From: Letharia columbiana | Taxonomy: Eukaryota > Ascomycota > Lecanoromycetes > Lecanorales > Parmeliaceae | Assembly: GCF_014066305.1 (NCBI RefSeq) | Contig: NW_023501074.1 | Span: 186,001 to 250,000 of the forward strand | Direction: 5' to 3' | Length of the DNA stretch: 64,000 nucleotides | Part shown: one piece after another, positions 23,091 through 34,400 of the stretch | Position numbering within the stretch: the stretch's first letter is position 1 | Layout of the letters: each line of letters starts with the position of its first letter | Made by a program: the position numbers and the translations under genes | The notes under the pieces: model-generated | Database searches by the model: none | What the model saw: only the letters and a program-made list of their open reading frames with translations | What the model was told of the DNA's origin: nothing

Positions 23091-25196
23091 TCTTTATATT
23101 AGTATATATAAAAGAATAAGATAGAACTAAGCTTGAAAATCTTAAATTTATATATGTAGCTAATTATAAATTCGAAGTTATTACGTCTTTTAGCTAGACT
23201 AACTAAGTTAGCCCGCTAGCCCTTCTAAGCTTTCTTATTAAAAATTTATATATAGAAGTTTTATACTCTAAAATAACTAGCTTTCTACGAATATTATTTC
23301 TTTATAATTTCGTAAATTATAGAACTTAGTATACGCTTTCTAACGCTATAAAAATAATGAAGTTTAATCTACTATTAGTAAATTAAATAGATATTTAAAT
23401 ATAATAGTTATAATAGTTATACTAGACGCGTTCGAGATCGAATAATAATCCTTTCACCTATTTATATAACTATATTTCTTCTATAATTCTATTAATTCAT
23501 TAATTATAAATAAATTCACCCTCGATATTTCTTACTTAAATATTATTAAGTATCTAAGATATATATTTCTTTCATCTATCTTTTAAACCCTCTATTAACG
23601 CCCTTAAACTATCTCTTAACGAATTTATTACTATTAGCAATTAAGGCCGTAAGCGAGTTTAATAACTATTTACTACTACTTATAAACGCGTTAAAAGACT
23701 CTTAAAAAAAGTCTAAACGGATATATTCTTTTCTATATACTTCTTTTAAGTTAGCGATAAATGAATTAAACTAATATTCAAATATTATAATTATACTAAA
23801 CGCGTCTAAGATCGAATAATAATCCTTTCATCTATTTATATAGTTATTCTTCTTTTACTATTCTTTTAATTCTATTAATTCTATTAATATAAATATATTT
23901 ACCCTTAATACTCTCGTACTTAGTTAAATAAGAGAAGAATCTATAATAGACGAATACGGAGAATACTACGAAGAATATTACGAAGATAGTTATTAGTAGT
24001 AATAATATAATAGACTTACTCTTTACGATCTTATACTAATTTACTTAATTAGTATAAGAGAAGTTAATATAGTAGACGAATACGAAGAATACTACGAAGA
24101 AATTAAGTAATAATAGAGTCTCTAGCATTAAGAATATAGCTTAGCTCTCTAAGATCTTACGAAGAATACTATTATAACTTAATTTATTATTTTTACTATA
24201 TTAAGAAGTAAGAGGAGAAATTATAATAGATAAATATAGAGAATATTACGAAGAATACTATAAAGAATACTACGGAGAAATTAAGCGGTAATAAGACTAT
24301 TATCGTTAAAAATACGACTTAGCTCTTTAAGATCTCATATTATATACTCTCTACGATTTTATATTAAATTATTACTTAGTAAGCGAAGAATATTATTATA
24401 ACTTAGTTTATTATCTCTATTATATTAATATAATATATTACTATAATAACGTTATAAGAGAAGAATCTACTACGATAATTATAGTTAATTAGATCTCTAT
24501 AGAAGAAATATCGTAAGAGAAGAAACTATAATAGATAAATGCGAAGAATACTACGAAGAAATTAAGCGGTAATAAAGCTACTATCGTTAAGAATACGACT
24601 TAGCTCTTTAAGATCCCACGTTATATACTCTCTATAGTTCTATATTAAATTATTATTTAATAAGCGAAGAATACTACTATAATTTAGTCTATTATCTTCT
24701 CTATATTAATATAATATATTATTATAATAACGTTATAAGAGAAGAATTTACTACGATAATTATAGTTAATTAGACCTCTATAGAAGAAATATTAAACGTT
24801 ATATATTTAGACGAATTAAAACTATTTAATATCTTACTCTAATAGCTATTTTATTATTCGAAAGATTTCACTACGGTAGAAGATAATATGAGATTTATAC
24901 TACTAATTAACATATTATCTCCATTTCTTTCCGATATTTTAATACTTCTTACTATAAGAATATAGTCTTTCTCTATTTTTTATAGGCAATTATTACGAAT
25001 TAATCTTTTATACTCGATATACCTTTCTAATTAGACTTTAGCGCGCCTCTCTTCGTATATATATATTTATATATAGGTTAAAAACGCATAGCAAGCGATT
25101 AGACTTCGATTTGACTTAGGGCTAGGGCTAAAATTCGATTTAACTCAGAAAAATTCAACTTTATAAATTTAATTCATGAGTCTTTACTTGTTATAG
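23090..25196 (+). mobile_element. Long F repeat F1, about 2.1 kb, unclassified
   Basis: The best-preserved complete long member of a repeat family seen at least nine times here. The 5' end is tataaaagaataagatag and the 3' end a palindrome atgaatttaattcat-like followed by (gg)ctttact[ct]g. Between 5' and 3' ends it holds an Asn/Thr/Glu-rich repeat region (see next entry). The right 300 bp keep more CpA/TpG. It sits between the RNase H and integrase of G. There are only weak inverted termini; a bordering TA[AG]TATATA at the left of nearly every copy is either terminal sequence or a target preference. Class unknown. Confidence 0.7.
23930..24850 (+). repeat. Imperfect tandem repeats in F1, possibly once coding
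   Basis: About four repeats of roughly 150-250 bp, each with gaatacgaagaatactacgaag-like and tagctctctaagatct-like blocks. In one frame the less mutated copy in F5 reads ANAENTTEKPSGNKALS then TKNTAQLSKILR, and F1 reads TNTENTTKN in the same place. A Thr/Asn/Glu-rich repeat protein is possible. I do not recognise a family. The alternative is non-coding satellite-like structure. Confidence 0.5.
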
Positions 25197-25199
25197 TAT

Positions 25200-27290
25200 A
25201 AATTAATTAAAATTAAAAGTAATTTAGAGTTTATTCTAGTTACTATTAAAATAGCTTATAAAATAGCTTAAATTATATATATAAATTATATAATCTTAAT
25301 AATAAATATCTTATTAAATTAAATAGTCTAAATATAAGTAAGAGTCTTATAAATATTTATTTTTAAGAGAAAGTATTTATAAAAAAAAATTAAGAATTTA
25401 AGAATTATTATAATATAAAGAATCTATTTAAATATAATATATTTTTTAAGATTTAAAGAATTTTAATCTTTAATAAGAGAGAGCTTAAATAAAATATTTA
25501 CTTAATATACTTATAACGTAGTTAATAAGCGACTTAACTTTATTATTAAAACTATTAATTATAAATAATTTACTTTATATCTAATTATCGAAGTATTAAT
25601 AATTAATAAAACGATATAGAATATAAATAATAAGTCTATTTATAAATTTATAAAGATATTTTAATAAGAGAAGATTTTTATTAAATAGCGTAAAGCTAAT
25701 AAAGTATAGAATAAATATATATAGAATATTAATAATTAGATTTAGAATAGCTAGAGATTATTAAGATATAATAATAGATTATATATTATTAAAAAAGACT
25801 TAATTTAAGAAAAGCTATTAAAATATTATTATAACGACTTTATAATTAAGTATTTTAATATTAATAATATATTTAAACTAATAAATAAAAGTTATTAGTA
25901 TATTAATATTTATATAGATATTAAAGAATATATTAATATTTATAATATTTATTAGCGTATAAAGATAAAATAATATTATCTTTATAATAAATTAGATGTA
26001 TATTCTTTATTAATTCAATTATAAAAGAAAATTATAAAAAGCTTTATTATAATTCTTTTTTCTAATAAGTATAAATATTATATTTATAACTTAATTCTTA
26101 TAATAATTAATTAATATATTAAAATATTAAGATTTATATCTATTAATAAGATAATTAATACTATATAACTAAAAGAATTATTTAAAAAAAAATTCTTTAA
26201 TATATACGCTACGTAATAAAGCGAGGTAGAGCGAGATTTTAGATACTTAATACTATCTCGCTTCGAGTCGAAGTTTAAACGAAGTAGTATAGAGTTAGAG
26301 TAGAGTTTTTTATCGAAATAATAAGAGTATATCGTTACTCTCGCTAAGTCTATTAATTAAGTTAGCTCGAGGCTATTATCTTTATAACGCTTTTATAACG
26401 TTCTTATAGCGCCTCTAAAAGATTTCTCTTCTTATATATCTTATTATCTTTCTAAGCATCTATATCTTACTCTAATTTAAATTATAATATCGTATTCTAT
26501 ACTCTATTTTATTATACTTCTTAATATAGAATATTAAAATTTAGAGAAATCGCTTAGAAGTACTTAGGGTCTATCGAGTTAACGGGGTATACTCCGAAAC
26601 CCCGCTTCGGATCGGGGCGGGGTCGGGGTTTCGAGGAAATTCGAAACCTCGATCCGAAACTCTACCCCAACCTCGACCCCTCTCGAAATCCTATCGATAT
26701 CCCTCGTCCCGTTACGTAGCGTAATAAAGTATTAGAAGATATTATTATAAATACGTTTTAATTAGAAATCTACTATTAATTATAAATAAAACGTAGACTA
26801 AATATTATCTTTTATTTATAAACTAATAAATAAATAAATTAATAAAATAATAAAATTAAACTTTAAATTATTACTTAAAAATATATTATTTAAAGTAATA
26901 AGATAATTAAATAAGGCTTCTATTAATTATAAAATTTATATATTATTAAAGCGAGTATAAATTAATTAATTATAACTTATTATTCGCTATATAAAGATAT
27001 TAATTAGAACTTAAATTAATCGCTAAAAAAACGCTATTAAGAGAGAAATATCTATAGCGAAAGAATATATTAAAGAAATTAATATAATTCGATAAAAGCT
27101 TATAAGATATTAATAAAGCGTATAAAAAATATAATTAAATTATTATAATAAGAATTATAAATTATAAAGATTTAATCGCGATAATCTAATTATACTTTTT
27201 ATAAAGAATTTAAAATAAAAGATATTAAATAAAAAGCTTTCTATTAGAATTAATATACGGAGGTTATTATCGAAGTTCTAAACATTAGAG
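25200..27290 (+). pseudogene. Integrase remnant of G, interrupted by a MITE
   Basis: After F1, YYNDFIIKYFNINNIF (about 25830-25880) matches H-DPLAGHFGVKKT. KSY*YINIYIDIKEYI and YNIY*RIKIK follow as the YWWPNM--DVKEYV-TC-ICQRIK zinc-binding part. The core then runs through the segment for SMDFITGLP and VDR-TKMA-FIP to about 26200. It resumes at 26724 after the MITE with TF*LEIYY*L*IKRRLN, corresponding to TFWLEICY-L-IKRRLSTAFHPQTDGQ, and ends with IAKEYIKEINIIR*KLIRY and NYYNKNYKL*RFN, very like the C-terminal AKERI-EI---R-KL and YNKKHKLKSFKVGDLV segments. The SDRGS motif seems deleted or destroyed at the MITE junction. Confidence 0.88.
26205..26723. mobile_element. hAT-like MITE, 519 bp, with CpG/CpC-rich right arm
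   Basis: Terminal inverted repeats tacgctacgtaa / ttacgtagcgta, the same termini as the 100-bp element at 49111. No transposase frame. The last 160 bp (26560-26720) are G+C-rich and partly self-complementary (ggggtttcgag, ctcgaaatcc and related blocks), yet contain almost no CpA or TpG. An 8-bp TSD could not be confirmed: the flanks ttaatata and ataaagta disagree, and the host integrase appears to have lost a few codons at this point. Confidence 0.7.
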
Positions 27291-27519
27291 TTAGGCTTTA
27301 AAACTCTTAGTATTCTTAGCAAATATCTTAAATATCTTAAATATTAATGCTTTGCTAGTAGCGATTAATACTAGATATATAGGTATATACATATAAAGTA
27401 TATAGTGCGATTTACTGCATATATACGGGGTTTAGTTATATTTCTATGTGCTAGTGCGATAGTGCGTTATCTAGTTATTTCGGTTTTCGTTTCGGCGTAA
27501 CGAGTATCGAAAGAGTCGT

Positions 27520-27529
27520 AAAAGGGGGA
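27520..27529 (+). promoter_or_regulatory. Polypurine tract of G
   Basis: aaaaggggga immediately before a TG that would open the 3' LTR. Position after the integrase and in a less mutated tail supports the call. Confidence 0.6.
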
Positions 27530-27665
27530 TGCGGCTCTATAATTTAGCTGATCGAGTAATCAGTTATATGTAATTTTGAACATCGTATGTGTTATAAAGC
27601 TTTCAAGAAATTTATCAATACTAGAAATACCAAGTACTGGGTTTTGCGTTATTTAAACTTTCTAA
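27530..27665 (+). repeat. Truncated 3' LTR of G
   Basis: Starts tgcggctctataatt right after the polypurine tract and runs into element D. It is only lightly RIP-altered: gctgatcgagtaatcag and caagaaatttatcaat keep several CpA/TpG. The rest of the LTR was not found after D. The region 27290-27519 before it is likewise mildly mutated 3' untranslated sequence of G. Confidence 0.5.
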
Positions 27666-27840
27666 TATTCGTAGATGTAATATTAATATAGATATATTAA
27701 ATAAGATAACTAGATATCGAATAGCTATATAGATAGAAGATATTAGATAATAATAGATAACTCTATTAAGATACGCTAGACTCTAATAAACTATAGAGCT
27801 AAATAATATATTAAGAAAGATATAGAGTATACTCGTAATA
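27666..27840 (-). repeat. 3' LTR of D
   Basis: About 175 bp ending cgtaata at 27840. Near its left end a few bases present in E (agaatcga) are missing, which makes the exact start uncertain by a few bases. Followed by ctactctcttctt, the complement of a purine-rich tract. Confidence 0.75.
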
Positions 27841-28479
27841 CTACTCTCTTCTTTTTATAGAATTATATTCTAAAAATTAGTAAGTAAAAGAGTAGTAAAA
27901 ATAGTATATATATACGCTCGCTTGAAAATTAATGAAATAATAAAGAACTTTTAATATTCGAAATCTTTTATATTATAATCTTTCTCGACGATAATAAGAG
28001 TAGCGAGAGCTTATATCTCGATCTTTACGTTAACGTCGTTATTAGTTAAAGATATAGCGAGTATAGAAATTCTAATTTAAAAGAAATCGATATAATAATA
28101 GACGAGTAATAATTATAAATATTTTAATAGATAATAATAATTCTTATATTTTAGCGTAAAGAATATTAATAAAATAATACGAGTTAATTAGTTAAGAGGT
28201 CTTAAATTAAATCGAGTTATAGACGCTAAACTTTAATTTAATATTAAATTAGTTTAAGATAAATCTCTTTATAATAAGCTATTTAATCGATATTAATTAT
28301 ATCTAGCGATAATAATAATAAGATTCGTATATAATCTAATATAGTTTAAAAATATATTAAGAGTTATATTAATAAGAGAAGTCGACTTAATAAGTTTAAA
28401 ATAAGACTATTATAAAATAATATAAGCTTAAAAAATCGAATTATAAACGCGAAAAAAATAAAGTTATTATAAATATTAA

Positions 28480-31350
28480 ATAATATTAATTCGTTTAAAA
28501 ACGCGATATTTAAGATATTAGTATATCTAGTAAACTACTTTTAAATATTATTTATAGAAATTATTAATTATATCTTAATAATTTTCGAATTCGCTATTAT
28601 TCGAATTATATTATTTAAGATTATTATCGAAACTCTCTTATTTTACTCGATATTTAAAATAATTATTAATAAATTTAAAGATAATAATCTTCTCTATTAT
28701 TTATTCGATTTAGCCCTCGATAGTAATATACTTTAATAGAGAATTAATCTATCTAGATAAGAAGTTTATCGATATAAGATTTAAGAGATTAAGATAAAAG
28801 ATATTATAGATCTTTATACGTATTAAGAGCTTTAAGCGATATAAGATTCTTATAAGATCTAAAATTTTAAATAGATTATATCTCTTATTATTTAGTTTCT
28901 AAGACGATCGATTCGAGATAATATTCTTACTACTAAGAAAGATTATATCGCTTACTTTAAAAGTAATCTTCTAATATCGCTTATTAATCTAGATTACTAT
29001 AGTCTTTTAAGCGCGATTTATATTACTTTAAATATAATTAAGAATTTATTATATATATTTAATAATATTCTTTACTTAAATAGCGTTAAGACGTTTATAA
29101 GTAATATTATAGTCGATAATATCTAAATTAAAACTTATTTAAAAATAAAAGTCTTTATTTATAAAGAATAGTAGAATACTTATAATTGCGAAAATAGTAT
29201 TATTATTAGCGAACTTGATAATAGATAATTATCTAGATTAATTATCTTATATATAATTATAATATATTCGAAGATAATATTTTATATTCTAGTTAGCCCG
29301 TTTAATTTATTTATTAATTTCGAGATAAAAGACTATTAATAGCTTAATCTTAATCTCGAGTCGTTTATAAAAGACTTTTTATATTATCGATATAAATTAA
29401 AGTTCTCTATTCGAAATTATTAATATTAATAGATTATATAAGCGAAAGATCTTCTTAAGTAATATATTAATTATCTTTTCGACTATAATTCCTTTATCTA
29501 TATTAGAATACGCGACGTAATATTATTTCTTAATAAGTCGATCTATCGCTATTTAGATAATATTATATCTATTAGATATAGATAGACCTATTATAAAGTC
29601 TATCGAGATATTCTATTATCGCTTTTAAGAAATCGATAGTAATTATAGTAAGCTATATTCCCGATCGCGAGAGATTTTAAATCTATAATAAGCGTAGTAG
29701 TTTTAAACGTAAATAGTAATAATAGCTTTTATACTTCGCTAATAGTATTTTTACTTAAATAGCTTATAGATATAAACTATATCGAGATATCTATATAAGA
29801 ATTAATTATATACTTCGCGAATAATATCGATATATAGATCTTCTAATATTTATAAGCGATTCTTATAATAGAGTACTCTATTCTTTATAAAGTACTTATT
29901 AAGCGTAACTTCATAGAGTTTATTCTTATCTTTTATAATTATCTTATAAATCTTATTATAAAACTTATTAGTCTTATTTTCTTAGACTATTCGATAGAAG
30001 ATAGAGTTATTAATAATTTAAGTTTTAACGTCTTTATTATTAAGCTTTAAATAATTAGACGTAAATATTATCTAATATTACTACTTTAAGCGCTTATTCT
30101 TTAGATTATTCGATTTAAAATCGATTATATATATAAAAGCGTTAATCTTAATATTTTAAGACCTTAGACGATAGATAATTTTAATATTAAATTTAAATAA
30201 TATATCTAAATAGCGGGCCTAGTAACGACTTAAATCTCTTTCTTTAATAAAGTATATTAAGTCTTTATAATTCGTAAAGATCTTAATAAAGATATTAATA
30301 TACTTTAATTTAAGATATTAGTATTCTAGATAGCGAATAATAGCTAGCAATTTTTTATTATAGATCTAATAATTATACTTAATTAAAATAAAATTCTTAT
30401 TATAAAAAACTATTAAGTATAAGATCTTATCTTCGTTATATTAAAATAGAATACTATTATTAATATAATTAAAGAAATTTATTTTAAATATAATATTCTT
30501 CGATTTATTAAAATAGCGTAGAATCGAAGCTCTTATAACGGCTATCTTTAATAAATAAAAAGCTTTCTAATAGATCGATAATTAATTAAATATTACTTTC
30601 TTAACTATAAGCTTTATTATTAATTTTATAATCTTCGAGAAGTCTCTTATAAATTAACGATAGAAGTTATAAAAGCTAATAAAGATTTATATCTCCTTTA
30701 AATTAATAAGAATAAATTATTTAATAACGACTTAAATTTTAATAGAATTTATACGAAGGCTATTAATTAAAATAAGAAGATTTAAAAACTTTATCTCTTA
30801 AATATAAAACTTATATTTAAGAATATCTATCTATAATTTAGTCTTTCGTAACTTTTAAAGAATCTTTCGAATATATAATATATATTTCTTTCTCGATTAA
30901 TTATAAATAAGAATATCGTCGAGATAGATTTAATAGAAATCGTTTAAATACTCGAATAGAATATTATTTATATACTATTAATAGATAATTAAACTATTAA
31001 TTAGATTAAAGAGAAGTATTTAATATTTATATACGCTTAGAGAGATAATAAATATAATAAAATTCTTACTATTAAGATATATATATAATTTATTAAATAC
31101 GGCTATATTATTTAATCGAGTAAGATATTTATAGCCTTAAATTCTCGCGAGAATCTTATCTATTAATAAAATTAAATATCGATTTCTCTTAATAATAATA
31201 TTTAGTCTTCGATAGTTTATATAAAAGCGTTAATTTTTATTTAATTTTTTGATAAATAGAATAGAGAATACGAACGAAGTATAACTAGATATTATAAAAC
31301 CCTTTTTTAAGTACTCGTCTAAGTACTTCTTAACTTATTTTAATTTATAT
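28480..31350 (-). pseudogene. Pol remnant of D: RT, RNase H, integrase, chromodomain
   Basis: Read leftwards from 31350. The RT catalytic box is at about 30935-30901, where the plus strand ttataaataagaatatcgtcgaga is the complement of a YLDDILIYN reading; here both Asp codons appear kept. Integrase lies at roughly 29900-28900 by alignment with C and E. A chromodomain-like segment at about 28690-28530 aligns with the better-read ones in C (14165) and E (52130). Stops are frequent. Assigned by collinearity with E more than by separate motif reading. Confidence 0.75.
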
Positions 31351-32395
31351 TCTAATATAGAATAGACTTAACTCTTCGATAATTCGACGATATTAGTTTT
31401 TATAAATTCTAATTTATAATTATAAAAGCGATATAATAATAGTTTATTCGTTTTTATTCTATCGAAAATATTTAAATAGTTATAATACTTTATAGAGAGT
31501 TTTCGCTTAATATCTTTAGAGCTAACGATTTTAATAGCGCTAATTTAAATAGAGTAATTCGATCTATAGTATCTCTTATACTTCTTTTCTAAATTATAAA
31601 AATATAATTTATTAATCGATATATAAGGATTACGTAATTTCTTTTAAGAAGATAACTTCTTTAATAGCGAGTTATAGATCTCGTTTATAGTAAGAATAAA
31701 TAGTCGATTTCTCTTATTACGCGTTAATTAATAGTATAATATAATATTAATTTTAACGATATTAATAAATTATAGATCTATATCTTATTTTTATTTTATA
31801 TCTCGAAGAGTAGATATAAATCTCTTTTTATTAGTTAATTTATTAGAGATATCTAAGTTAATAGTAAAATCTAAGTTCTTATTATATATAGATTAGAGAG
31901 AAGATTTTTTCTTTAAAATAATTTATAGAATAGAGGATTTTAATTTCAGATTTAATAAGATAGCGAGATTCTTCGCTATCGAGATCTTATTATTATTATA
32001 ATTATAGCGATCTAGTATAAAAAGAATCTTATCTTTTATTATATCGAGGAGTATTCTATATTTATTTATTTATAATTTTTCTAAAATTATATTATATATA
32101 AGAGGGGCGATAAATATAAAATACGTTTTCTCTCGATAACTATTTATTATTATTATCGAAAGTAAATAGTAGATAATAGACTTCTTCGCGATTTAGCTAT
32201 TATAATTTTTTAGAGATTTAGATTTCGATAGTAGAATCGGTTTTAATAGTAATTCTTTATAAATTCTATAAACTAGAGATTTATTAATAACTATATATAT
32301 TCTAGTATACTTATTATTAATAAGAGCGTTTTAGAGTAAGTATTTTCGTTCTTATAATAATAGCGTAACTTATATTCTAAAAGAATAATAACTAT

Positions 32396-32510
32396 TAGAT
32401 TTTTCTAAGTTAAATAGAATTTTAATTTTAATTCTAAGTTAAATTAAACTCTAATCGCTTATTATATATTTTTAATCTACTTCTACTATTACGAAATTAA
32501 TAAAGAAAAT
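32396..32510 (-). repeat. F-repeat 3'-end fragment
   Basis: attagatttttctaagttaaa... aligns with the 3' part of the long F copies at 34.45 kb and 59.95 kb, lacking the last bases. It truncates D. Confidence 0.65.
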
Positions 32511-33680
32511 AAAAGACTTAATTATAAGCTAAATCGAATTTTATTTACTTTCTATATAATAAATAATTTACTTCTATTACTATAAATCGCTAATTAATTA
32601 TATTTTTATTTAAAAAGAAACTATTTACTTAATAACTTTATTCTTAATATATCTTATTAATCGAGTAAATTTTCTTCTTAATAAATCGTTTAAAATTATA
32701 ATTAATAGATCGATTTTATTAATAACTCGATTTAAAATTATATATTATTAATTATAAATAAAGATCTTATAAAATAAATATAGATTAATTTATTATAATA
32801 ATTAATTTTAGATTTTATTAATTATTATATTAAAGATTATTTAAATTAAGAATTAAATATATTAAAAGACAGTATATAGATTATTAAAATTAGATGAAGT
32901 TAAAGAAATATATATTATATAATATTATTTACTATTTATTAAGAAATAGTTCTAAGTGAAATTATATATATAAATAATATATATATATAATAATGATAAT
33001 AAACTATCTAGATCTATAGTAAAAGAAGTCTCTATAGTATCGTAGTATTAAGGTACTAAGCTTAATCGAGACGTCTAGTAAAGAAATTCGTAATAAATAT
33101 TATCGAAGAAGAAAAATAATAGCGTTCTCGCTATAGATATAAAAATATTAGAGATATATTATATATTATAAATCTATTTCTTCTAATTTCTCTTTAAAAT
33201 TCTTATAGTTAAATATTAAATCTCTAATCGACTATATAGAGTATACACTATTTATATATTTATGCATTTATCCTTAACCTATAGCCTCTATAGCTTTTTA
33301 CTCTTTAAATCTTTTTAAGATATTATTATCTATATCTAATATTTTTAAGCGAATTTCTTTATATTAATTTAGTCTTAATTAATTAAATTAAAATTTTAAA
33401 GTCTTATCTTTTCGATAAGTTTAAAAATTTAAATATATTTTTAAAGATAAAATATTTTTAATATAATTTAAGCGATATAATCTAACTTAGTACTCTTAAT
33501 AATTAAGAGAATTTAATAAAAATTATTATAAAAGTATATAATTATACTATTAAAAGAAGTAAGATTTTTCTATATAATCGATAATCTCGATATTATAGTA
33601 ATTTTATATAAAGATCTTATTTTAGAAAATAAATGTAATTATCTCTAATAATTAAGTTAAATTAAATTCTATTTATTAAT
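32511..33680. other. Unassigned RIP-altered segment
   Basis: About 1.2 kb without recognised coding remnants. A slightly less mutated stretch at about 33240-33300 keeps tatgcatttatcctt. It may be the remainder of an element cut by the neighbouring F copies. Confidence 0.4.
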
Positions 33681-33683
33681 ATA

Positions 33684-34265
33684 TATAATAGAATAAGATA
33701 GAGCTAAGCTTAAAAATCTTAAATTTATATATATAGTTAATTATAAATTCGAGTTCGCTACGCTTTTTAGTTAGATCGACTAACTTATCGCGAATAAATA
33801 AACTAGCGTTCGTAAGTATTAAAAAAATAGATATACGTTATTAATATATGAAATAACCTTTTCATTTTCTATTAAAATTTTAATATGTTTTTTTTAAATT
33901 ATAGAACGAAATGTGAACTTTCAGATAAAAAAAGAATTTCTAAATTTAGTCTTATAATTATTAAGACGCAAGGAATTCAAATATCGCTTATCAAAGTTCG
34001 CTCGACAGCCCTAATTAAAAAACAGGTATATATTATTTAATTTTAGAATAACTTTTTTGTTTTCTATTAAAATTTTAAGATTTTTTTTTTAAATTATAGA
34101 ACGAAATGTGGGCTTTCAGAAAAGAAAAGAACTTCTAAAATAAGTTCTATCGATATTTAAAGACAAGGCATTAAGATATCGCTTATTAAAGATCGCTTAT
34201 TAAAATTTACTCGATAGCCTTAATTAAAAAAATGATTATGAATTTAATTTATAGGCCTTTACTCG
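33684..34265 (+). repeat. Short F repeat with duplicated internal unit
   Basis: Starts tataatagaataagatag and ends taggcctttactcg. The roughly 240-bp unit with aataactttttt-gttttctatt and a ctcgacagccctaat end occurs twice (about 33820-34020 and 34021-34220). Other short copies have one unit, so the family varies by unit number. Moderately RIP-altered. Confidence 0.75.
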
Positions 34266-34400
34266 TATATTATAATTAAATTAAATAATAATATTAAAAG
34301 AAGTCTTAAAGTAAGAATAAGTAAATATTATTATTTTAAAGAAGAATAAAGATAATATTAGATAAAGCTATAGTAATAGCTATTTTAAAATTATATTATA

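Larger units (their letters stand above)
18300..27665 (+). mobile_element. RIP-degraded Ty3/gypsy retrotransposon G, triply interrupted
   Basis: Gag, RT, RNase H and integrase follow in order on the plus strand, broken by A2 (20786-22227), F1 (23.09-25.20 kb) and a MITE (26205-26723). At the right end a polypurine tract and the start of a 3' LTR are present; element D then begins at 27666. The left boundary is uncertain: no 5' LTR matching the 27530 fragment was found, so 18300 is only where Gag-like sequence becomes plausible. G belongs to another gypsy lineage than C/E: its LTR start and integrase tail differ and I saw no chromodomain. Confidence 0.75.
27666..32395 (-). mobile_element. 5'-truncated chromovirus D (E family)
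   Basis: Minus-strand element beginning with its 3' LTR at the left and parallel to E from 51047 to about 55760. Homology ends at 32395 where an F-repeat fragment starts, so gag, primer-binding site and 5' LTR are missing. A TSD cannot be tested. The whole length is RIP-altered. Confidence 0.85.
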
